A DNA stretch of 64,000 nt from Algoriphagus vanfongensis DSM 17529 (GTDB lineage Bacteria > Bacteroidota > Bacteroidia > Cytophagales > Cyclobacteriaceae). The DNA lies in assembly GCF_000429465.1 (NCBI RefSeq), contig NZ_AUBX01000009.1, forward strand, positions 496,001 to 560,000, given 5' to 3'. Position 1 is the stretch's first letter. Each line of letters begins with the position of its first letter. Of this stretch, positions 44,288 through 53,888 are shown one piece after another. Position numbers and translations under genes: made by a program. The notes beneath the pieces were generated by a model. The model was not told the DNA's origin and did not search any database. It saw nothing but the letters and a program-made list of their open reading frames with translations.

Positions 44288-44374
44288 CAGGGTTCATATC
44301 CGCCGCGGCGGACACGGGGTCAACTCCTCCCGATTTTCATGACTACAAGGGCTTTCAGAAACGGAAGCCTTTTT
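44288..44374 (+). repeat. Decayed copy of the tRNA-Met 3' half plus terminator
   Basis: 44288-44298 matches the tRNA anticodon arm 44189-44199 in 10 of 11 bases. 44313-44327 matches the T-arm 44210-44224 in 14 of 15. 44343-44374 matches the tRNA end plus terminator 44233-44264 in 30 of 32. Between the first two blocks the variable region is replaced by the 14-base perfect palindrome TCCGCCGCGGCGGA (44299-44312). The copy is a pseudo-tRNA fragment. It lies only about 20 bases past the real terminator, with no gene between. Confidence 0.85.
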
Positions 44375-44442
44375 AATTTTTATGCCTAAAAATTATTTCG
44401 ATTTATCCTATTGGATGCTAGAAAAGAAACAAACCCAAAGCA

Positions 44443-45324
44443 CTACTTTCCTTTTTGGTATACTCGCACATAATCAACCTGATATTTACCTGGGAATTCG
44501 GAGTTACTTGGATCTCCTCCATTGGAACCGATTGCCATATTCAACAGGATGTAATGAGCTTGATGAAAAGGATTGCTCCCATCCGGATTGAGCGTTTCAT
44601 TCAGATCTATTTCATTCAAAACTTGATCGTCTAGTGAAAGGATGATTTTCTGTTCATCCCATTCCATTTTCCAAATGTGATACTTCTGAGGCCATTCGGG
44701 ATCTTTTTCCAAGAACTCTCTAAAGGGAATTTTAGCTTCATCCCAAGCGGCTCTCTTATCTGGATGTGCCCATGCGGCATTTGCCAGAATCATAGCTTCA
44801 CCATCCACACGATAATATTCCATCACATCAACCTCCCCATTGGCAGGCCATCCTTTTTCCATTCCCAAAGTCCAGATAGCTGGCCACATTCCAAGCGCCG
44901 TATCCAATTTAGCTTTGACCTCAAGGATCCCGTATTGGAAGGAATATTTACCTCTTGTATGAATCAAAGATGAGCTATACTCTGCAAACTCCCTATTCTT
45001 TCTCCAATCCTGACTTTGAGGATCATACTTAGAATTGGGAATCTTTTCTCTTTTGCCTGTAATCACCAAATTTCCATCCAGCACTTCCGCATTTTCAGGC
45101 TGATACCATTGGAGTTCATTGTTGCGAACAAATCCTTTCTCATAAGACCAAAAAGTAGAATCTGGCTTTCCTGAATAATCAAATTCCTCAGCCCAAACCA
45201 GCTCATATCCTTCATAAGGATTTGGAACTTGAATCTCATCAGAGTTCTGATCCTGGGAAGATGATGAACACTGACAAAAAATGGAAGCGAGAAAAAGAAA
45301 GGGAATAAGTCGAATGGTCTGCAT
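44443..45324 (-). CDS. GH16 family glycoside hydrolase (laminarinase-like), lipoprotein
   Basis: About 293 residues from the ATG at 45324, which gives the lipoprotein signal IPFLFLASIFCQC; the longer frame to 45456 would start inside rplT-terminator DNA. The catalytic motif GEVDVMEYY supplies nucleophile E164, helper D166 and acid/base E169 in the GH16 E-x-D-x-x-E pattern. Around it are WPAIWTLGMEKGWPANG and the late NMAIGSNGGDP and YQVDYVRVYQK motifs. Likely substrate: beta-1,3-glucans such as laminarin, at the cell surface; related GH16 activities are possible. It ends just beyond the tRNA-Met scar and is convergent with it. Confidence 0.92.
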   Translation of the reverse strand: MQTIRLIPFLFLASIFCQCSSSSQDQNSDEIQVPNPYEGYELVWAEEFDYSGKPDSTFWSYEKGFVRNNELQWYQPENAEVLDGNLVITGKREKIPNSKYDPQSQDWRKNREFAEYSSSLIHTRGKYSFQYGILEVKAKLDTALGMWPAIWTLGMEKGWPANGEVDVMEYYRVDGEAMILANAAWAHPDKRAAWDEAKIPFREFLEKDPEWPQKYHIWKMEWDEQKIILSLDDQVLNEIDLNETLNPDGSNPFHQAHYILLNMAIGSNGGDPSNSEFPGKYQVDYVRVYQKGK

Positions 45325-45390
45325 AGGAAAGGGTGAATTGAATTCTAAAAATAAGCCTTCTGCAAAATCTTTGGCACCCACTAAAATAAA

Positions 45391-45416
45391 AAAGCCCTCC
45401 CGAATGGGAAGGCTTT
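45391..45416 (-). terminator. Terminator of the thrS-infC-rpmI-rplT operon
   Basis: Stem AAAGCC-c-TCCC / GGGA-a-GGCTTT with a GAAT-type loop, about 24 bases past the rplT stop and followed by a T run on the minus strand. Confidence 0.8.
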
Positions 45417-45439
45417 CCGCTAAATAAGGTAAGCAAACC

Positions 45440-45784
45440 TTATTTAACTCTTTCAACTACAGCTTTGAATGCCTCTGGGTGGTTCATCGCCAAATCAGCC
45501 AAAACCTTACGGTTTAGCTCGATCTCAGCTTTTTTCAACATACCCATAAATTGAGAATAGGAAATACCGTGCTCTCTAGCACCGGCATTGATACGCTGGA
45601 TCCACAAAGCTCTGAATTCTCTTTTCTTCGCTTTTCTGTCTCTGTACGCATACTGAAGACCTTTCTCGTACTTGTTTTTGGCTACAGTCCATACGTTGCT
45701 ACCTCTTCCGAAGTAACCTCTAGTGGCTTTTAGCACTTTTTTTCTTCTTGCTCTTGACGCTACCGCGTTTACTGATCTAGGCAT
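45440..45784 (-). CDS. rplT: 50S ribosomal protein L20
   Basis: A 114-residue highly basic protein of standard length. Conserved segments [19 protein letters not shown] and [15 protein letters not shown] at the N-terminus, then [20 protein letters not shown] and [17 protein letters not shown]. It binds 23S rRNA early in 50S assembly and in other bacteria represses its own operon. Last gene of thrS-infC-rpmI-rplT; 98 bases separate it from rpmI. Confidence 0.98.
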   Translation of the reverse strand: MPRSVNAVASRARRKKVLKATRGYFGRGSNVWTVAKNKYEKGLQYAYRDRKAKKREFRALWIQRINAGAREHGISYSQFMGMLKKAEIELNRKVLADLAMNHPEAFKAVVERVK

Positions 45785-45882
45785 AGTTTTTTGTTTTTTG
45801 ACACTTGGTGATCCGATTTCTCGAACTCTTTAAACCACAGCATCTGGTGAATAAATAAACCTTAATTTTTCAAACAGGTTGA

Positions 45883-46077
45883 TCAGATTCTCAACATGTC
45901 TCTTACTCTACCCTCGTCGGATTCGTGAACTAGACCAGCTTTGGTCAATTCTCTCTTTCTTTTGGTAGACTTCTTAGTTAGGATGTGGCTTTTGTAAGCG
46001 TGTTTCCTTTTGATTTTTCCTGTTCCGGTCAAAGCGAATCGCTTTTTAGCGGAAGATTTGGTTTTTACTTTTGGCAT
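45883..46077 (-). CDS. rpmI: 50S ribosomal protein L35
   Basis: A 64-residue basic protein of standard length: [20 protein letters not shown] start, then [20 protein letters not shown], ending RVRDMLRI. It is 24 bases after infC and before rplT, the universal arrangement. Confidence 0.98.
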   Translation of the reverse strand: MPKVKTKSSAKKRFALTGTGKIKRKHAYKSHILTKKSTKRKRELTKAGLVHESDEGRVRDMLRI

Positions 46078-46101
46078 TTTGCTGTTTGTATTTAGTTGAA
46101 A

Positions 46102-46653
46102 TTATTTCTTCGCTTGTTTCGGCGCGATGAAGATATTCATTCTTTTCCCTTCCAATTTTGGAAGCTGTTCCACTGCTCCGTAGTCTTCTAGAGCCTGTGC
46201 AAACTTCAAGAGCAACATCTCCCCTCTTTCCTTAAATACAATACTTCTACCGACGAAATGCACGTAAGCTTTCACTTTCGCTCCTTCTTTCAAGAAGTTG
46301 ATCGCATGCTTCAATTTGAAGTTGAAGTCATGATCATCTGTATTAGGTCCGAACCGAATTTCTTTCAAAACAACCTTAGCCGCATTGGCTTTGATCTCTT
46401 TTTGCTTCTTCTTCTGCTCGTATTTGAACTTGGCATAGTCCAAAATCTTACACACAGGAGGATTCACATTCGGAGAAATCTCGACTAGATCGAGGTCATT
46501 TTCCTGGGCTAGTTTTAGTGCTTTATCCAGGGACAAGACGGCATTCCCACCTTCTACATATTCCCCTACCAATCGTACTTCTCTGGCCCTGATTCTTTGG
46601 TTTACCTTATAAGGTTCTTCCTGGCGACCTCTTTTTGGATTTCTGTCTCTCAA
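46102..46653 (-). CDS. infC: Translation initiation factor IF-3 with a non-ATG start
   Basis: A 183-residue IF-3. The N-domain ([20 protein letters not shown], then [28 protein letters not shown] linker) and C-domain ([20 protein letters not shown], then [10 protein letters not shown]) are complete. It prevents premature 30S-50S joining and checks start codons. No in-frame ATG precedes the conserved part; the best start is TTG at 46651-46653, with an in-frame ATT further upstream at 46696-46698 as alternative. Rare starts on infC are the known basis of IF-3 autoregulation. It is downstream of thrS by 85 bases. Confidence 0.95.
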   Translation of the reverse strand: MRDRNPKRGRQEEPYKVNQRIRAREVRLVGEYVEGGNAVLSLDKALKLAQENDLDLVEISPNVNPPVCKILDYAKFKYEQKKKQKEIKANAAKVVLKEIRFGPNTDDHDFNFKLKHAINFLKEGAKVKAYVHFVGRSIVFKERGEMLLLKFAQALEDYGAVEQLPKLEGKRMNIFIAPKQAKK

Positions 46654-46738
46654 GTTAGCTTTAGTTGTTTTTTTGAAATTGACTGCAAATATCGGAATTA
46701 TTTCGAAAATCTAAAAAGCAGTAGAAAATTTTCCTTTT

Positions 46739-48688
46739 TTATTCTCTGCTCAGTGATTGTGAAATAATCCTCTGAAAATACTTTATAAACTCCTCCGCTG
46801 AGAAGTTACCTAGGTCTCCCTCTCCGTGTTTACGGACAGAAAGCTTTCTTTCTTCTTGTTCTTTTTCCCCTACGATCAACATAAAAGGGATTTTTTTCAC
46901 TTCGGCATCTCGGATTTTTCTTCCGATTTTTTCATCTCGGTTGTCGATGGAGCCCGAAATATCATGCTCGTCTAAAATTGCCTTAATTTCTTCAGCATAC
47001 CCAATATATTTTTCAGAAATCGGCAAAATAGTCAACTGCTCGGGTGAAAGCCAAAGTGGGAAATTACCAGCACAGTGCTCGATCAATACGGCCACAAAGC
47101 GTTCCAAGGAACCAAAAGGTGCTCTGTGGATCATCACCGGACGGTGCTTCTGATTGTCTGAACCGATGTATTCGAGCTGGAATCTATCTGGTAACTGATA
47201 GTCCACTTGGATGGTTCCCAGCTGCCATTTTCTACCCAAAGCATCTTTGACCATGAAATCCAACTTAGGACCATAGAAAGCTGCTTCACCCAGTTCTGTC
47301 ACTGTATTCAGCCCTTTTCCAGCAGCTGCTTCGATGATGGCTGCTTCTGCTTTGTTCCAAGCTTCATCGCCTCCTATGTATTTGGATGGATTCTCTGGAT
47401 CTCGCAAGGATATCTGAGCGGTATAATCATCAAAGCCCAAAGCTTTGAAGACATACAATACCAAGTCTATCACTTTGATAAACTCTTCTTTCACCTGATC
47501 TGGTCTACAGAAGATGTGCGCATCATCCTGAGTAAATCCTCTAACCCGGGTCAATCCATGCAATTCACCACTCTGCTCATAGCGATAGACTGTCCCAAAC
47601 TCCGCATAACGGATCGGTAGATCTTTATAAGATCGAGGTTTATGCTTATAGATCTCACAATGGTGAGGGCAGTTCATCGGTTTCAGGAGAAACTCCTCCC
47701 CTTCATGAGGAGTCGCGATAGGCTGGAAAGAATCCTTTCCATACTTCTCATAGTGCCCGGAAGTCTCATACAAAGCCTTGTGCCCTATGTGTGGTGTGGC
47801 TACCTGCTGATAGCCGGATTTATCCTGAGCTTTTTTGAGAAAACTCACAAGTCTCTCTCTCAATAGCGTTCCTTTCGGAAGCCAAAGAGGAAGACCCATT
47901 CCTACTTTTTCTGAAAATGTAAATAGCTCCAATTCGCGACCCAACTTTCTGTGGTCACGCTTTTTGGCTTCCTCTAGCATGGTCAGATATTCCTGCAGCT
48001 CTTTGGCTTTGGGGAAAGTCACTCCATAAATACGGGTCAACATTTTGCGCTTTTCGTCCCCTCTCCAATAAGCTCCGGCAATGTTGGTCAGCTTGACAGC
48101 TTTGATAAAACCGGTATTGGGGATATGCGGACCACGGCAAAGATCCGTGAAATTGCCTTGCTCATAAAAGGTGATAGAGCCGTCTTCCAGTCCTTCCAAT
48201 AGGTCCAGTTTGTACTCATCCCCTTTTTCTTGATAAAAAGCGACAGCGTCTTTTTTGGAAATGTCCTTGCGGATGTACTCGTTTTTCTCACGAGCCAACT
48301 CCACCATTTTCTGTTCAATTTTTTCCAGCTCAGGCCCTTCCAATGTATGGTCTCCAAAATCCACATCGTAGTAGAAACCTGTTTCGATTGGTGGTCCGAT
48401 TCCGAATTTGATTCCTGGATACAAGGCTTCCAAGGCTTCGGCCAACAAGTGGGCAGAGGAATGCCAGAAGGTGTTTTTCCCTTCTCCATCATTCCAAGTG
48501 AGCAATTGAAGATCTGCATCTGTCTGGATCGGTCTAGTGGCATCCCAAACTTGTCCGTTGACTTTGGCAGCTAGAACATTCCGGGCCAAACCCTCGCTGA
48601 TACTGGCAGCAATCTGTAGTCCGGTAGTTCCTTGATCGTACTCCCTTACCGATCCATCCGGCAGGGTAATTTTGATTTGTTGTGACAT
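46739..48688 (-). CDS. thrS: Threonyl-tRNA synthetase
   Basis: A 649-residue class II aminoacyl-tRNA synthetase. TGS domain at the N-terminus ([17 protein letters not shown]), then the editing domain with [11 protein letters not shown] (zinc-type HxxxH) and the catalytic core with class II motif 2 ([20 protein letters not shown]) and the zinc ligands of the active site ([14 protein letters not shown]). The C-terminal anticodon-binding domain has [17 protein letters not shown]. It charges tRNA-Thr, one gene of which lies 15 kb away in this window. First gene of the thrS-infC-rpmI-rplT operon. Confidence 0.98.
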   Translation of the reverse strand: MSQQIKITLPDGSVREYDQGTTGLQIAASISEGLARNVLAAKVNGQVWDATRPIQTDADLQLLTWNDGEGKNTFWHSSAHLLAEALEALYPGIKFGIGPPIETGFYYDVDFGDHTLEGPELEKIEQKMVELAREKNEYIRKDISKKDAVAFYQEKGDEYKLDLLEGLEDGSITFYEQGNFTDLCRGPHIPNTGFIKAVKLTNIAGAYWRGDEKRKMLTRIYGVTFPKAKELQEYLTMLEEAKKRDHRKLGRELELFTFSEKVGMGLPLWLPKGTLLRERLVSFLKKAQDKSGYQQVATPHIGHKALYETSGHYEKYGKDSFQPIATPHEGEEFLLKPMNCPHHCEIYKHKPRSYKDLPIRYAEFGTVYRYEQSGELHGLTRVRGFTQDDAHIFCRPDQVKEEFIKVIDLVLYVFKALGFDDYTAQISLRDPENPSKYIGGDEAWNKAEAAIIEAAAGKGLNTVTELGEAAFYGPKLDFMVKDALGRKWQLGTIQVDYQLPDRFQLEYIGSDNQKHRPVMIHRAPFGSLERFVAVLIEHCAGNFPLWLSPEQLTILPISEKYIGYAEEIKAILDEHDISGSIDNRDEKIGRKIRDAEVKKIPFMLIVGEKEQEERKLSVRKHGEGDLGNFSAEEFIKYFQRIISQSLSRE

Positions 48689-48792
48689 AAAATAAAAGTG
48701 CCTTTACAAATAGGCGATTGATTTAAGGTGCAAATATGCCAAATGTGGATTCAAAGGAAAAATTTCTGGTAGCTGAATAATGAAAAGGAATC

Positions 48793-49998
48793 TTATTTCT
48801 TTAGGCTATAAATTATAAGCACAGGGTTTTCAGAATCTTTCGCGGCTGTAGCAACTTCGGCGAACTTTTTCCCTTTACCTTTTGTGAAAACATCAAAGGC
48901 TTCTTCACCCATTTCTTCTTTTTTCTCCATCAGTTGTTCATAAAGAGAAATACCAAGGACTTTTGATCCTACTTTTTCTTCGTCAAACCTAAAAATCGGA
49001 AAATAGGAAGTTCCACTGCCATCTAAATCATCCTCAATCTTGAAATTCAAGACGGAGGTTTCATTTTTTACTCTATCGTGAAAAACAGAATAAGATGCTT
49101 CCTCGTATCGGAATCTGGCATACAAAAAGCTTTCTCCAATATTCCAAAAAGAAGGTACAAAATAGAGCTTTGCTCTTCTATTGATAAATTCCATTTGTTC
49201 CAACGCATTCAACTCTTCACTATTCCTTTTTAGCTCATCTAAACCCTGAGCATAGCTTCCATAATCAAAGACTAATTTGGGAACGAACTCATCATTTTGT
49301 AATTGAAAAATTGTGTCCTGAAATGGTGTAGCATAATACAAGCCTTGTCCATTTTTAATCAGATTATATCTTTCAGAATAGTTTCCATAGTAGCGACCTT
49401 CCACAATTGGAAAAAAATAAGTGGTATCCTGAAATTCTGAATTGACTGAACGGACAAGAAAATCTTCCACCTGAAAGTTTTCGCTGAAAAAATAATAACG
49501 ATTTAGGTTTTCCATAAATGCACCTCCTTTTACCCCAAAAGGCAATTTTTCCTCTCTCAAAAATTCCCCTTCCAAATCAAACCACATGATTTTTGATGGA
49601 TAAAGACCTAGTAATAAAACCTCATCATTTAGGACCATAAAATTATCCAAGTCCAAATATTTTCCAGGTCCATCTCCATAGGCACGTATTTTACTCAAAT
49701 AATTCCCCTTATGATCAAATATTTTGACACACTTACATCCAAAAACATCGAGTACAAGAATCTTGTCTCCGTGAAATTCAATCTTATCTGTACCGTTGCC
49801 AAGCTGAGCCTCTTCGGAATCATCTTTCAACCAGATATAATCGACCTCCGACTCGAAGAACTCTGAAAGTTTACCGTCATAGACCTTTGACAAATCAATA
49901 GTTATAATCTCAAGGTCACTTTGGGATAAATTTTCTCCTTTTTCAGAACAAGAAAAAAGCAAAAACGACAAAAGAATGGATGCAGCTAAAAGTTTCAT
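48793..49998 (-). CDS. 6-bladed beta-propeller lipoprotein
   Basis: About 401 residues from the ATG at 49998, which gives a lipoprotein signal (LLAASILLSFLLFSC); an in-frame ATG 21 bases upstream is less suitable. The body has the repeated strand pattern of the Bacteroidota 6-bladed beta-propeller family (KILVLDVFGCKCVKIFDHKG, then YGDGPGKYLDLDNFMV and KIMWFDLEGEFLREEKLP). These proteins are surface or periplasmic and of unknown function. It starts 39 bases after the DUF5686 gene, so the pair is probably co-transcribed. Confidence 0.85.
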   Translation of the reverse strand: MKLLAASILLSFLLFSCSEKGENLSQSDLEIITIDLSKVYDGKLSEFFESEVDYIWLKDDSEEAQLGNGTDKIEFHGDKILVLDVFGCKCVKIFDHKGNYLSKIRAYGDGPGKYLDLDNFMVLNDEVLLLGLYPSKIMWFDLEGEFLREEKLPFGVKGGAFMENLNRYYFFSENFQVEDFLVRSVNSEFQDTTYFFPIVEGRYYGNYSERYNLIKNGQGLYYATPFQDTIFQLQNDEFVPKLVFDYGSYAQGLDELKRNSEELNALEQMEFINRRAKLYFVPSFWNIGESFLYARFRYEEASYSVFHDRVKNETSVLNFKIEDDLDGSGTSYFPIFRFDEEKVGSKVLGISLYEQLMEKKEEMGEEAFDVFTKGKGKKFAEVATAAKDSENPVLIIYSLKK

Positions 49999-50037
49999 CC
50001 TTAAAACTAAGGAATTCAAGGAAACTACGTAAAGGCC

Positions 50038-52515
50038 TTACAAAATAATCTGCGCACTGACTTTGACCACAAATGGCTTGGCTTCGGGTACATCCAGATA
50101 AGTCATCCTATGGAAAAAATCTACTCTGAAAAATTTGAAAATATTCTCGATTCCATAGCCCAACTCCACATAAGGCCGATTGGGATCCAGTCTTCCGAAG
50201 CTCTCCAGAGGGTTTCCGGATGGATCCACTGCAGGTACATTGAGGATGTTTTTATTTTGGACCGAACCAAAAAGCACATTGGCATTGGCCACAGCCCTCC
50301 ATTTTAGCTTCTTCATCAATGGAATCCTGTTGAGTAAAAAGCCTTCAAAGAAGTGCCTGTACCTCAAACTCATGTATTGATCTGATGCGAATTCGTTGAA
50401 ATTCATCGTATTGAAAGCCGCTGTCGTATAGAAAAGTGTCTCATTTCCCAAATGGTTTTTTAGGATGGGATAAGGTACTTCCCCAAATACCTTTCCTGCG
50501 TCTAATTCATAGCGAGACACACCAAAAAGCCCCATATTTAGTCGCTGATACAGGTAAAAGCTCGCCTTATCATAGTCGATCTCTCCTCCTAGCCATTGCA
50601 TTCCTTTAGTATAATTGACCTCAATAATAGGCCACCGTGAAGGTCCTAGAGAAACCCGCTCATTGTCATTGATGATGATGATCTCGTCTCTGCCATAGCG
50701 AAGCCCAAATTTGGCCTCCATCGTCTCAAAACGGGATTTGTAATCGCGGGTCTCCTTTTCCAGATAATAGAAATCAAACAATGGATCAAATTCACTTTTT
50801 CGAAGTCCCCCGGAAAACAAAAAGCCCTTAAAAAACTCCCGTTGGAAGTTCAGCTGATGATTGATGGAAAGAAATGGCCTTCTCAAGGTACCAAATCTAC
50901 TGGCAGCCAAAAAGACGCTGTTTCCGGCCAGAGACTCCATTTCTAAACCTACCTGATCGATTTCCTTGGAGGTTTTCAGTTGGAGCGTAGTCCATCTTTT
51001 TCGATCCAAAACTCGAGTGGCAAAGGCTGAATATTTGAATCGTTTATCTTTAAAACCGTATGCGGCATAGCCTTGAAGCAGCCATTTATTGCTGAATTTG
51101 TAATTGGTCCGCATCCCGAATCCCGCTCGAAGACCTTCCACATTATTGTAGTTGCCAAATTCTGTCCAAGGCCCCAAGTCAATTTTGCCAACGGGTAAAA
51201 ATCCCGTGGCAAAGAATTTCAATCCTTCGGAATAAAATCGGACTACTGGAATTTTCTTCAGTGTATCCACCATTTGCAATACCGCCACTTCTTCGCTACT
51301 AAGCGGATCAATCCGGTTTTTCTGCCAATAGACTTCGCCTGCATCAGCAAAATCCGGTGCCAACTCAACAGCATTATTGAAGAAGGATGTAGGCATTGGG
51401 TCAGACAAAACCACTGAATCCGTAGCTGTATAAAACTTCGCCAACAAGCCCGCTGTATTCTTCGTAACCTGAGCTATTTTGATCTGCACTCTACTTTTGG
51501 ATGGGATCAAATGTCCACTGGACATTGGCTCCAATTCTTGCTGAATTTTGATTCGTTCGATAAAATTCAAATTAGCAGACTTGGGAATTGCCAAGTCTAC
51601 TTGCTTCAAAGCATACGTTTCCTTATTGATCCAGATCGAGCCTGAAAAAGCCAAATCCTGTTCTCTGCGTGGATACACTTGAAGCAGATAGCAACTGTCC
51701 TGGCCGACCAAAACAGAGTCCATCAAGTCATAATCATAAAAAGTCTTCCAGCCATCGGCAATTGGGGACACAAATTCCTTTTCTAGGATGGAAAGCCAGT
51801 TTTTATAGAAATTGTATTCCTGAAAGACAGACCCCGTAATCTGTGAAGTCGTCGAACCATCCGTAATCCCCACACCTGTTACCTTGGATTTCTCCACCAC
51901 TTCTTTTTTCAGCTGAGGATCATTTCTGAAATAAAACTTCGATACAGTCTCAGAGAAAAATACAGGTAAAATCTTCTCCCCCTCATCATTGGTCAGTTGC
52001 TTGATACTATCCAGGACAGCAGTGACTTTCTGAACCGATTTTCTCTGAGTAAACTTATCTGAGACTTGATCTATATCGATTTCTATTTTCGTATAATTCT
52101 TTGTTTCATAAGCATCTACATTCCTCTTATCAAAGTCTTTCTTTCGATCTACCGCTCTCCGAATGATTTCAAATGCAGGGTTTTCTCCGGCTTCAAATAC
52201 AAATGCTTCCAATTCAAAATCAGACGGCCTCAGCTGAAAATTAATCACCTGATCTGCCACATTTACTAGAGCTTTGGTCTGGGATATATAGCCCAGATAA
52301 CTTACCCGGATGCTATCAGGCTGCGAAGGGATTTTGAGCTCATAGTTGCCCTCAAAATCTGTATTCATACCCGTGCTGGTTCCCAAAATCAGCACTGAAG
52401 CAAAAGGAATTGGGTCACCTGTTTCGGCATCCGTCACTTTGCCACGGACGAGGTGCTGTGAAAAAGAGCTGAAGGTAAGGCAAAGGAAAAAAGCTAGAAG
52501 AAGAATTCGACTCAT
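50038..52515 (-). CDS. DUF5686 outer-membrane protein with carboxypeptidase-regulatory-like plug
   Basis: An 825-residue protein with a signal peptide (LLLAFFLCLTFSSFSQ) and an N-terminal CarboxypepD_reg-like domain (VRGKVTDAETGDPIPFASV, residues about 22-95). The long remaining region matches DUF5686, with an amphipathic beta-strand-rich C-terminal half and a terminal strand FVVKVSAQIIL suited to an outer-membrane barrel. The family is widespread in Bacteroidota; its role is unknown. It precedes the 6-bladed propeller gene, which may be a surface partner. Confidence 0.9.
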   Translation of the reverse strand: MSRILLLAFFLCLTFSSFSQHLVRGKVTDAETGDPIPFASVLILGTSTGMNTDFEGNYELKIPSQPDSIRVSYLGYISQTKALVNVADQVINFQLRPSDFELEAFVFEAGENPAFEIIRRAVDRKKDFDKRNVDAYETKNYTKIEIDIDQVSDKFTQRKSVQKVTAVLDSIKQLTNDEGEKILPVFFSETVSKFYFRNDPQLKKEVVEKSKVTGVGITDGSTTSQITGSVFQEYNFYKNWLSILEKEFVSPIADGWKTFYDYDLMDSVLVGQDSCYLLQVYPRREQDLAFSGSIWINKETYALKQVDLAIPKSANLNFIERIKIQQELEPMSSGHLIPSKSRVQIKIAQVTKNTAGLLAKFYTATDSVVLSDPMPTSFFNNAVELAPDFADAGEVYWQKNRIDPLSSEEVAVLQMVDTLKKIPVVRFYSEGLKFFATGFLPVGKIDLGPWTEFGNYNNVEGLRAGFGMRTNYKFSNKWLLQGYAAYGFKDKRFKYSAFATRVLDRKRWTTLQLKTSKEIDQVGLEMESLAGNSVFLAASRFGTLRRPFLSINHQLNFQREFFKGFLFSGGLRKSEFDPLFDFYYLEKETRDYKSRFETMEAKFGLRYGRDEIIIINDNERVSLGPSRWPIIEVNYTKGMQWLGGEIDYDKASFYLYQRLNMGLFGVSRYELDAGKVFGEVPYPILKNHLGNETLFYTTAAFNTMNFNEFASDQYMSLRYRHFFEGFLLNRIPLMKKLKWRAVANANVLFGSVQNKNILNVPAVDPSGNPLESFGRLDPNRPYVELGYGIENIFKFFRVDFFHRMTYLDVPEAKPFVVKVSAQIIL

Positions 52516-52653
52516 TCAGGAGAAATCGGTGATGTATATTCGAACAGCAAAATAAAGCCATTCTGCATGCTTACCGACTCAGAACGTGTAAAAAAATCTA
52601 AATGTTCATTCTAAGTCCTCTGCTCTCCTATCATTTTTTGAAAATCTGATCGG

Positions 52654-52661
52654 TATATTTG
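52654..52661 (+). promoter_or_regulatory. Candidate -7 promoter element of lhgO
   Basis: TATATTTG matches TAnnTTTG exactly, 19 bases before the lhgO ATG. A -33 TTTG at the usual distance is not seen; TTTG at 52637-52640 is only 13 bases upstream. Confidence 0.45.
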
Positions 52662-52680
52662 GGCCACAAAATTGAGAACT

Positions 52681-53886
52681 ATGCAATACGATGTAGCCAT
52701 CATAGGCGGAGGAATAGTGGGTTTGGCCACGGGATTACAATTACTTAGACAAAAACCTAAATTGAAATTGGTGCTTTTGGAGAAAGAAGACCAGCTTGCC
52801 AAGCATCAAACTGGCAACAATTCGGGCGTGATCCATTCTGGTCTTTACTACAAGCCAGGCTCCCTCAAAGCCACGAATTGCATCAATGGGTATCACGAAC
52901 TGGTTCGCTTTTGTGAGACCGAAAAAATTCCTTTTGAAATCACCGGCAAAGTAGTCGTGGCTACGCGGGAAGAGCAAAAACCGCTTCTGGAGAACCTTTT
53001 AAAAAGAGGTTTAGAAAATGGTCTGGAAGGAACTAGAAGAATCAGCTTGGATGAGTTGAAAGAGTATGAACCGCACTGCACAGGCGTTGATGCCATCCAT
53101 GTGCCTCAGACTGGGATAGTCGATTATTTCCAGGTCGCTTTGGCCTATGGAAGAAAAATAATGCAAGCTGGAGGCACTATTTTACTCAATCATAAAGTTT
53201 TGAATATTAGCCAAAAAGGTAACTGTAATTATATTGAAACTAAAAATAAAACAGTTGAAGCAAAATTGGTAATCAACTGTGCTGGACTCTACTCTGACAA
53301 GGTCTCTCAAATGGGGGAAGATCCGCAAAAAGACGTCAAGATCATTCCTTTTCGTGGGGAGTATTTTAAGCTGAAAAAAGAAAAAGAGTATTTGGTCAAA
53401 AACCTGATTTATCCAGTTCCGGATCCTAATTTTCCATTTTTGGGAGTGCACTTCACCCGCATGATGAAAGGCGGAGTCGAAGCCGGACCAAATGCTGTTT
53501 TGGCTTTCAGAAGAGAAGGCTACAAAAAATCACAGATCAATCTAGGAGAATTAGCAGAATCCTTGGCTTGGCCAGGTTTTCAAAAAGTAGCTGCCAAATA
53601 TTGGAAAACGGGTTTTGGAGAGCTGTATCGCTCTTTTTCAAAAGCCGCTTTTACAAAAGCTTTACAGGAGTTGATCCCGGAAATTCAAGAATCTGATCTT
53701 GTGGATGGTGGATCTGGCGTCAGAGCACAGGCATGTGACAGAAATGGAGGCTTGTTGGATGATTTTGCTATCCGAGAATCTCAGTCCCTGATTCACGTAC
53801 TCAATGCACCGTCCCCTGCTGCAACCAGTTCATTGTCTATCGGTGGCACAGTGGCTGAAATGGCTTTGAAGAGATTTGAGAAATAA
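52681..53886 (+). CDS. lhgO: L-2-hydroxyglutarate oxidase (LhgO family)
   Basis: About 401 residues from the ATG at 52681 (a TTG at 52672 is in frame but not needed). FAD-dependent DAO-type oxidoreductase: dinucleotide motif YDVAIIGGGIVGLATGLQLL at the very N-terminus, the family's HQTGNNSGVIHSGLYYKPGS (residues about 42-61), VINCAGLYSDKV, and the C-terminal VDGGSGVRAQACDRNG followed by SPAATSSLSIGG. It oxidises L-2-hydroxyglutarate to 2-oxoglutarate at the membrane, removing a metabolic by-product. Convergent with the glutamate-synthase-like gene, with only 2 bases between stops. Confidence 0.94.
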   Translation: MQYDVAIIGGGIVGLATGLQLLRQKPKLKLVLLEKEDQLAKHQTGNNSGVIHSGLYYKPGSLKATNCINGYHELVRFCETEKIPFEITGKVVVATREEQKPLLENLLKRGLENGLEGTRRISLDELKEYEPHCTGVDAIHVPQTGIVDYFQVALAYGRKIMQAGGTILLNHKVLNISQKGNCNYIETKNKTVEAKLVINCAGLYSDKVSQMGEDPQKDVKIIPFRGEYFKLKKEKEYLVKNLIYPVPDPNFPFLGVHFTRMMKGGVEAGPNAVLAFRREGYKKSQINLGELAESLAWPGFQKVAAKYWKTGFGELYRSFSKAAFTKALQELIPEIQESDLVDGGSGVRAQACDRNGGLLDDFAIRESQSLIHVLNAPSPAATSSLSIGGTVAEMALKRFEK

Positions 53887-53888
53887 GC

